DNA from: Microbacterium sp. B19
GTDB taxonomy: Bacteria; Actinomycetota; Actinomycetes; Actinomycetales; Microbacteriaceae
NCBI RefSeq assembly: GCF_000333395.1
Contig: NZ_BADA01000545.1
Location: 1-48,184 of the forward strand
DNA: 48,184 nucleotides
Direction: 5' to 3'
The translations under genes were made by a program, and so were the position numbers. This document shows, piece by piece, positions 43,263 through 48,184 of this stretch; within the stretch, counting starts at the first letter, position 1; each line of letters opens with the position of its first letter. The notes beneath the pieces were generated by a model that saw only the letters and a list, made by a program, of their open reading frames with translations, did not search any database and was not told where the DNA came from.

Positions 43263-45698
43263 TCACAGCTTCGAGATCGGCGCGATCTTGACGAGCAGCT
43301 TCTTCGCGCCGACCGTCTCGAACCGCACGTGCGCCACGCGCTTCGCGCCCTCGCCGGTGATGGCATCCACGCGTCCTTCGCCGAAGTCGTCGTGGCGGAT
43401 GCGATCTCCCGCCGCCAGTTCCATGTCGCCGTTGTCGCGCACCTTGGCGGGAATGCGGTTGGGGAACTTGCTCGGGTCGGCCGGCGCGCGCTTCGGCAGC
43501 GGGACGAGGTCGTCGCCGTACCGGCTGCCGCCGCCGGTCTGTCCGGGCCGGCGCCCGCGGGCGTTGAGCGCGCGGGACTGCGTACCGCCCCGACCGTTCA
43601 CGTCGCCGGGCGACTGGCGCCAGTCGATGAGCTCGGCCGGGATCTCCTGCAGGAACCGGCTCGGCATCGCGACGGTGACCTCGCCGAACTGCGCCCGGGT
43701 CATCGCGAGCGAGACGTGCAGGCGCTTCCGCGCGCGCGTGATGCCCACGTAGAACAGACGCCGCTCTTCCTGCGGGCCACCCGGCTCCCCGGCCGAGATG
43801 CGGTGCGGGAGCAGGTCTTCCTCCACGCCGGTCAGGAACACCGCGTCGTACTCGAGACCCTTCGCGGTGTGCAGGGTCATGAGCGAGACCGAGCCGGACG
43901 CGTCGTCGAGGTCGTCGGCATCCGCCACCAGGGCCACCTCGGTGAGGAAGTCGATGATCGTGCCGTCGGGGTTGTTGCGGGCGAACTCGCGCGTCACGGC
44001 GACGAGTTCGTCGAGGTTCTCGAGTCGCGCCTCGTCCTGCGGGTCGCGGCTGGCGCGGAGCGCGTCGAAGTAGCCGCTCTTGTTGAGCAACAGCGTGAGT
44101 CCCTCGGTCACGGAGGTCGAGGGGGCGAGTTCACCGGATGCCGGGAGCATCACGGCCGTGGCCTCGCTCAGCACCGCGTCGAGCTGGTCGATCGCCTTCT
44201 GCAGCTTCGGGCCGACGCCGAGCTGTGCGGAGTTGGCCAGAGCGTCGCGGAACGTGATGTCGTGCTCGGCGGCGTACCGCGCGATCGCCGTCTCGGTGAC
44301 GTCGCCGATCCCGCGCCGCGGGCGGTTGAGGATGCGCCGCAGAGCCATCGAGTCGGCCGGGTTCGCCACGGCGACGAGGTAGGCCAGCGCGTCCTTGATC
44401 TCGGCGCGCTCGTAGAACTTCGTGCCGCCCATGATCTTGTACGGCACCGCGGAGCGGATGAAGATCTCTTCCAGCGCTCGGGACTGCGAGTTGGTTCGGT
44501 AGAACACCGCCATCTGCGCGTAGTCGATGCCCTTGCGATGCAGAGCCTCGATCTCGTCGGCGACGAACTGCGCCTCGTCGTGCTGCGAGTACCCGGTGAA
44601 CCCGATGATCGGGTCGCCGGCGCCCACGTCGGTCCACAGCTTCTTGTCTTTGCGGTCGAAGTTGTTGGAGATGACGGCGTTCGCCGCCGAGAGGATGTTC
44701 TGCGTCGAGCGGTAGTTCTGCTCGAGCAGCACGACCTTGGCACCGGGGTAGTCGCGCTCGAACTCGCTGATGTTGCGGATGTCGGCGCCACGGAAGGCGT
44801 AGATCGATTGGTCGGAGTCACCGACGACCGTGAGCGACGCCCCGCTCTCGCCGGAGGGCTCGGGCTCGAAGATCATCATGCCGCCGCCACCCGAGAGCGG
44901 TTCGGCGTCGCTGCCCGGCGGGCGGGTCAGCTCGTGGATGAGGGCGTACTGCGCGTGGTTGGTGTCCTGGTACTCGTCGACCAGGATGTGGCGGAACCGC
45001 TTCCGATACACGTCGGCCACCTGCGGGAACGCCCGGAACAGATAGACGGTCTGCGCGATCAGGTCGTCGAAGTCGAACGCGTTCGCGCGCTGCAGCTCCC
45101 GCTGGTACGCCGCGAAGATCTCGATGAACACGCGCTCAGCGGGATCGCTGGTGTTGGCCTGCCGCGCGTAGGACTCGGCATCCGCCAACTCGTTCTTGAG
45201 CTTGGAGATACGACTCTGCGTGCCGGCGGGGGTCAGGCCGAACGCGTCGCCCTCGTGGTCCTTCACGAGACGCTTGATGAGCGCGCGCGAGTCGCCCGAG
45301 TCGTAGATCGTGAACGCCTTCGTGAACCCGAACTGCTGCGCCTCGCGCCGCAGGATCCGGACGCACGCCGAGTGGAACGTCGAGATCCACATGCCGTCGG
45401 CGCGCTGCCCGATGAGGTTGTGCACGCGCTCGCGCATCTCGCCCGCGGCCTTGTTGGTGAAGGTGATCGCGAGGATCTGGCTGGGGTACGCCTCGCGCGT
45501 GCGGAGCAGCGACGCGATGCGCCGCGTCAGCACACTCGTCTTGCCCGACCCGGCCCCCGCGACGATGAGCAGCGCCTGCCCCCGGTAGGTGACGGCCTCG
45601 CGCTGCGGCCCGTTCAGCCCTTCGAGCAGGTCGGCGTCGGGGCGGGCATCCGACGGGGCGGAGCCGCCGACGATGAGGGGGGTGGAGGCGTCGGTCAT
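43263..45698 (-). CDS. pcrA: UvrD/PcrA-type ATP-dependent DNA helicase
   Basis: The product is 811 aa. All superfamily 1 motifs are present: LNGPQREAVTY, Walker A VAGAGSGKTSVL, AITFTNKAAGEMRER, the DEYQDTN box, VGDSDQSIYAFRGA, LEQNYRSTQNIL, MTLHTAKGLEYDAVFLTG and VGITRARKRLHVS. The C-terminus has the Tudor-like PcrA tail (GDRIRHDDFGEGRVDAI). It unwinds DNA 3' to 5' in repair, replication restart and clearance of RNA polymerase. The ATG at 45698 is preferred; TAGACT lies ten bases upstream. It is divergent from the yccF-like gene. Confidence 0.95.
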   Translation of the reverse strand: MTDASTPLIVGGSAPSDARPDADLLEGLNGPQREAVTYRGQALLIVAGAGSGKTSVLTRRIASLLRTREAYPSQILAITFTNKAAGEMRERVHNLIGQRADGMWISTFHSACVRILRREAQQFGFTKAFTIYDSGDSRALIKRLVKDHEGDAFGLTPAGTQSRISKLKNELADAESYARQANTSDPAERVFIEIFAAYQRELQRANAFDFDDLIAQTVYLFRAFPQVADVYRKRFRHILVDEYQDTNHAQYALIHELTRPPGSDAEPLSGGGGMMIFEPEPSGESGASLTVVGDSDQSIYAFRGADIRNISEFERDYPGAKVVLLEQNYRSTQNILSAANAVISNNFDRKDKKLWTDVGAGDPIIGFTGYSQHDEAQFVADEIEALHRKGIDYAQMAVFYRTNSQSRALEEIFIRSAVPYKIMGGTKFYERAEIKDALAYLVAVANPADSMALRRILNRPRRGIGDVTETAIARYAAEHDITFRDALANSAQLGVGPKLQKAIDQLDAVLSEATAVMLPASGELAPSTSVTEGLTLLLNKSGYFDALRASRDPQDEARLENLDELVAVTREFARNNPDGTIIDFLTEVALVADADDLDDASGSVSLMTLHTAKGLEYDAVFLTGVEEDLLPHRISAGEPGGPQEERRLFYVGITRARKRLHVSLAMTRAQFGEVTVAMPSRFLQEIPAELIDWRQSPGDVNGRGGTQSRALNARGRRPGQTGGGSRYGDDLVPLPKRAPADPSKFPNRIPAKVRDNGDMELAAGDRIRHDDFGEGRVDAITGEGAKRVAHVRFETVGAKKLLVKIAPISKL

Positions 45699-45757
45699 GG
45701 CGATATCAAGTCTAGGCGGGGCCTCCGACACGCCGCCCGTTCGGGGATCATGGACGC

Positions 45758-46162
45758 ATGCGCCTGATCCTCAACGTCCTGTGGCTCGTCCTCTCGGGGT
45801 TCTGGCTGTTCCTCGGGTATCTCGCGGCGGGCATCGTGCTCTGCATCCTGATCCTCACGATCCCGTGGGGCATCGCGTCCTTCCGCATCGGCCTGTACGC
45901 CCTGTGGCCGTTCGGTCGCGAGATCGTCGCGAAGCCGACGGCGGGCGTCGGGTCGTTCCTGGGGAACGTCGTGTGGGTCGTGCTCGCCGGGTGGTGGCTC
46001 GCTCTCGGCCACATCTTCACCGGCCTCGCACTGTGCATCACGATCATCGGCATCCCTCTCGGGATCGCGAACTTCAAGCTCGTTCCGGTGTCGCTCATGC
46101 CGCTCGGGAAAGAGGTGCGAATCCGACGTGGCGGCCCCTTCGACCGCACGCTCGCGGGCTGA
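45758..46162 (+). CDS. YccF domain-containing inner membrane protein
   Basis: The product is 134 aa and contains two repeats of the YccF motif: LNVLWLVLSGFWLFLGYLAAG with IPWGIASFRIGLYALWPFGRE, and GNVVWVVLAGWWLALGHI with IPLGIANFKLVPVSLMPLGKE. There are four hydrophobic segments. The function is unknown in all species. GATCAT (45746-45751) is six bases before the ATG, so the gene is probably leaderless. Confidence 0.9.
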   Translation: MRLILNVLWLVLSGFWLFLGYLAAGIVLCILILTIPWGIASFRIGLYALWPFGREIVAKPTAGVGSFLGNVVWVVLAGWWLALGHIFTGLALCITIIGIPLGIANFKLVPVSLMPLGKEVRIRRGGPFDRTLAG

Positions 46163-46221
46163 CCTCACCGCTCAGGCGGACCTGGAGGCTCAGGCGGGCC
46201 GCCACGCAAGCGGGCCACCGC

Positions 46222-46860
46222 TCAAGCGGTCGGTCGCCGGCGCCGGTGCTCCCCCGGGCGCAACGGCAGCGCGAGGATGAGACCGGTGATCGCCGCCAGC
46301 GTCGCGATCACGGCGACGGTGACGAGCAGCCCGGTCGGGAACCGCTCGTCGGAGAGGCCCGTGACCCGCGCGAGATGCCACGGCAGCACGCCGATCTGAC
46401 TGTTCCACCCGCGCAGCGCCTCGCTCGCGCCGATCGCGGCGGCCGTAGCGGTCGGCAACGCGAACACCGCGCCGACCCCGGCGAGCGCGACGCCCACCGC
46501 ACGGCGCACGCCGAGCTGCGCTTCGAGCGACCACCCGGCGACGACGAAGACCCACGCGACGAGAGCGAGCGCGACGGTCACGTAGACGATGCGGACGAAC
46601 GGCAGCCCCCACAGCGCGGGCCAGATCCCTTCGGGGCCGGAGAGCGAGATCGCGCCGAGCGTCACGATGCAGCGCAGCACGATGGCCCCGCCGACCGCGG
46701 CGATGATCGGCCACGGCGAGCGCGCACCGAGCAGCAGCCGCACGACGAGGGCGAACACCAGCCACCCGGCGATCGCGAGCACGACGCCGCCGAGCCCGTC
46801 GCCATGCGCCTGCAGGATGCGTGTCGCCAGCAGCAGCACCCCGGCACGAGGATCATGCAC
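46222..46860 (-). CDS. Multi-pass membrane protein, hypothetical (second gene of pair)
   Basis: The product is about 212 aa with six hydrophobic segments, including VLAIAGWLVFALVVRLLL, VYVTVALALVAWVFVVAG, AVGVALAGVGAVFAL and LLVTVAVIATLAAITGLI. No catalytic motif is visible and I do not recognise the family. The GTG start at 46860 overlaps the stop of the upstream small membrane gene by eight bases, so the two are co-translated. The start is uncertain because no strong ribosome site is seen. Confidence 0.65.
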   Translation of the reverse strand: MHDPRAGVLLLATRILQAHGDGLGGVVLAIAGWLVFALVVRLLLGARSPWPIIAAVGGAIVLRCIVTLGAISLSGPEGIWPALWGLPFVRIVYVTVALALVAWVFVVAGWSLEAQLGVRRAVGVALAGVGAVFALPTATAAAIGASEALRGWNSQIGVLPWHLARVTGLSDERFPTGLLVTVAVIATLAAITGLILALPLRPGEHRRRRPTA

Positions 46861-47170
46861 CCCGGTCGAGCGGCAGCACGCCGAGCGTCGATTCGCGCGC
46901 ACGCCAGGGCCGGGTCGAGGCGATCCACGTCGCCCGCGCGGCGGCGGCACCGGGTCGTCCGACGAGACGCGTCCGCGCCGCCAGCATGCCGATCACGACC
47001 CAGGCGACCCCGAGAACGAGGAGCACCCGCGCGACCCACTCGGTCGCGGTGTCGACCTCGATCGGCATCCTCGCGAACGGATCGACCAGCAGCGCGAGCA
47101 GCACGCCGATGACGAGGAGCGCGGCGACGGTCCCCAGGGCCAGGATGCCTCGCCCCGCCGTCGTCGCCAT
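46853..47170 (-). CDS. Small membrane protein, hypothetical (first gene of pair)
   Basis: The product is 105 aa with two membrane segments (ILALGTVAALLVIGVLLALLV and WVARVLLVLGVAWVVIGMLAA) separated by a short acidic loop (PIEVDTATE), and an Arg-rich cytoplasmic C-terminus. The second product is also membrane-bound, so the pair may form one complex. The function is unknown. Confidence 0.65.
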   Translation of the reverse strand: MATTAGRGILALGTVAALLVIGVLLALLVDPFARMPIEVDTATEWVARVLLVLGVAWVVIGMLAARTRLVGRPGAAAARATWIASTRPWRARESTLGVLPLDRGA

Positions 47171-47266
47171 GTGCCCACGTTACCCGGCCGGGCGGGGCTC
47201 CCCCGCCCACCCGGCGCCGGCCCGGCAGCCGGGGCGCTTCCCCAGCCCGGCGACCCCGGCCGCCCC

Positions 47267-47285
47267 CGCCCCGCCGGGCGGGGCG
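47267..47285 (-). terminator. Possible GC-rich hairpin terminator of the VOC gene
   Basis: CGCCCCGCC and GGCGGGGCG are perfect complements around a single base, 21 bases past the stop of the leftward VOC gene. There is no T-run, as is common in actinobacteria. The surrounding 136 bp are extremely G+C-rich, so chance pairing is possible. Confidence 0.35.
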
Positions 47286-47306
47286 CACCCCACCCGGCCG
47301 CCCCCG

Positions 47307-47675
47307 TCAGGCGCGGTCGTGAAGGGTCACGTGGTAGCCGTCGGGGTCGGCGAAGGTGAAGGTCCGCCCGAACGGCCCGTCGATGGGGGCCGAGACGATG
47401 CGGTGTCCGTCGGCGGCGAGCGCGTCGTGGATCGCCTGAGAGTCCGTCGCGTGGAGCCACAGGGCGACACCGATGCCCGGCTGGGCGATCGCGTCGAGGT
47501 CGGTGCCGGGGACGAGGTCGCGAAGCGCGAACGCGATGGGGGCGGTGTCGAAGACGACCGCGTGCGGAGGCCCGGCGGGCGAGCGCACGAGACCCAGGTA
47601 CTGCTCGTAGAACGCGCGGGAAGCGTGGAGGTCGCGCACCTGCAGGGAGATGAAGTCGGGGCCGGTGACGGGCAT
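47307..47675 (-). CDS. VOC family (glyoxalase/bleomycin resistance-like) protein
   Basis: The product is 122 aa. Two beta-alpha-beta-beta-beta units are visible: FISLQVRDLHASRAFYEQYLGL and GVALWLHATDSQAIHDALAADGH, with FTFADPDGYHVTLHDRA at the end. The usual metal ligands are only partly present, so it may bind rather than convert its ligand. AAGAAGGATC gives a good ribosome site before ATG 47675. It is divergent from a MarR gene and separated from it by two operators, so it is probably the regulator's target. Confidence 0.88.
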   Translation of the reverse strand: MPVTGPDFISLQVRDLHASRAFYEQYLGLVRSPAGPPHAVVFDTAPIAFALRDLVPGTDLDAIAQPGIGVALWLHATDSQAIHDALAADGHRIVSAPIDGPFGRTFTFADPDGYHVTLHDRA

Positions 47676-47690
47676 GGGATCCTTCTTTCG

Positions 47691-47732
47691 TGTCAGTTAT
47701 CTGACATGGAGCATATGTCAGAATACTGACAT
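47691..47732. promoter_or_regulatory. Two MarR-type operators between VOC and marR genes
   Basis: TGTCAG-TTAT-CTGACA (47691-47706) and ATGTCAG-AATA-CTGACAT (47715-47732) are two palindromes of the same class, spaced 24 bases centre to centre. The second covers the ATG of the regulator gene. GATAAC on the reverse strand inside the first site can serve as the -10 of the VOC gene. This predicts autorepression and co-repression of both genes. Confidence 0.75.
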
Positions 47733-48171
47733 GACGCAAGAGGCGATCGACCTGGACACCTCGCTCGGCTATCTCCTCAAGGAGGCGGCGAGCGCCCTGC
47801 GGGCGACGATGGAAGACGTCCTCCGCCCCCTGGGCATGACCATCACGCACTACTCGTGCCTCGAACTGCTCGCGCAGCGCCCCGGCTCGTCGAACTCCGA
47901 CCTCGCGCGCGGTGCGTTCGTCACCCGGCAGTCCATGAACGTGCTCCTGCAGTCGCTCGAGCGCGACGGTGTCGTCGAGCGACCCGCGACGGCCCCGTCC
48001 GGCAAAGTCCTCCCCACCCGCCTCACCGACAAGGGGCGCCGCGACCTCGCCGCGGCGAGCGCTGCGGTGCGATCGGTCGAGCGGCGCATGCTCGGCGGGA
48101 TGACGGATGCCGAGCAGGCGGCGGCGCGGATCGCACTGCGATCGATGGTGCAGGCACTTCGCGAAGGATGA
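47731..48171 (+). CDS. MarR family transcriptional regulator
   Basis: The product is 146 aa. The winged helix is clear: YSCLELLAQRPGSSNSDLARGAFVTRQSMNVLLQSLERDGVVERP (residues about 41-85), followed by the wing and LTDKGRRDLAAA. The helical dimer regions at both ends are complete. The ATG lies inside a TGTCAG palindrome with no ribosome site, so the mRNA may be leaderless and autorepressed. The likely ligand is a small phenolic or oxidant, as in the family generally, but this cannot be seen here. Confidence 0.9.
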   Translation: MTQEAIDLDTSLGYLLKEAASALRATMEDVLRPLGMTITHYSCLELLAQRPGSSNSDLARGAFVTRQSMNVLLQSLERDGVVERPATAPSGKVLPTRLTDKGRRDLAAASAAVRSVERRMLGGMTDAEQAAARIALRSMVQALREG

Positions 48172-48184
48172 CGCGGGAGGCGGA

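Noticed and set aside
43206..45767. 853-codon frame antisense to pcrA
   Set aside because: It lies opposite a complete helicase gene and has biased Val/Arg/Gly composition.

Overview
The window is 48 kb of chromosome from a high-G+C actinobacterium, most likely the family Microbacteriaceae and probably Microbacterium. This is inferred from about 70% G+C, GTG starts in 4-base GTGA overlaps, many apparently leaderless genes, SseB, LigC and LigD-Pol genes of actinobacterial type, and a dense GGATGCC/GGCATCC heptamer. No rRNA, tRNA, CRISPR array, integrase or transposase was recognised.

Layout. (1) 1-10.8 kb is a cell-surface polysaccharide locus: a leftward glycosyltransferase-flippase-glycosyltransferase operon that runs off the left edge, and a divergent rightward run of a hybrid histidine kinase with Hpt, a giant GT-C-like membrane protein, a polysaccharide pyruvyl transferase and a RidA protein. 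(2) 10.8-14.3 kb is a rearranged patch. Two copies of part of an ABM-domain gene form 161-bp direct repeats around an AbiJ-NTD4-like abortive-infection protein, an intact antitoxin with only the first 36 codons of its PIN toxin, and a membrane protein. (3) 14.3-16.7 kb carries small housekeeping genes: a GyrI-like protein, a histidine phosphatase and an NAD(P)H-hydrate dehydratase. (4) 16.7-20.2 kb is a three-gene operon of a molybdopterin oxidoreductase lacking its fourth cluster cysteine, an unknown helical protein and an HPP membrane protein. (5) 20.6-27.9 kb is a lower-G+C island of five tightly coupled leftward genes: phosphoribosyltransferase-like protein, ORC/CDC6-like ATPase, unknown Rossmann-like protein, SIS-HAD fusion and PfkB-type kinase. 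I read it as a horizontally acquired, poorly characterised conflict (defence) system, and it is the most interesting part of the window. (6) 28-33 kb is a nitrate assimilation operon: NarK-type transporter, NasC-like nitrate reductase and NasB-like FAD/[2Fe-2S] electron-transfer subunit. (7) 33-40.7 kb carries an MFS exporter with a divergent TetR regulator, an acyl-CoA dehydrogenase with a well-marked operator, an AI-2E family transporter, and tail-to-tail LigC and LigD-polymerase repair genes. (8) 40.7-42.1 kb is rich in intergenic palindromes, 14-bp tandem repeats and 127-bp direct repeats. (9) 42.1-48.2 kb carries SseB, the PcrA/UvrD helicase, YccF, a two-gene membrane-protein operon, and a VOC protein facing a MarR regulator across two TGTCAG-N4-CTGACA operators.

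Two themes stand out. The nitrate genes are split into two blocks by the foreign island. The GGATGCC heptamer, found about every 400 bp in the first 10.7 kb, is absent from the island and nearly absent from the AbiJ/PIN patch, which marks both as acquired DNA.
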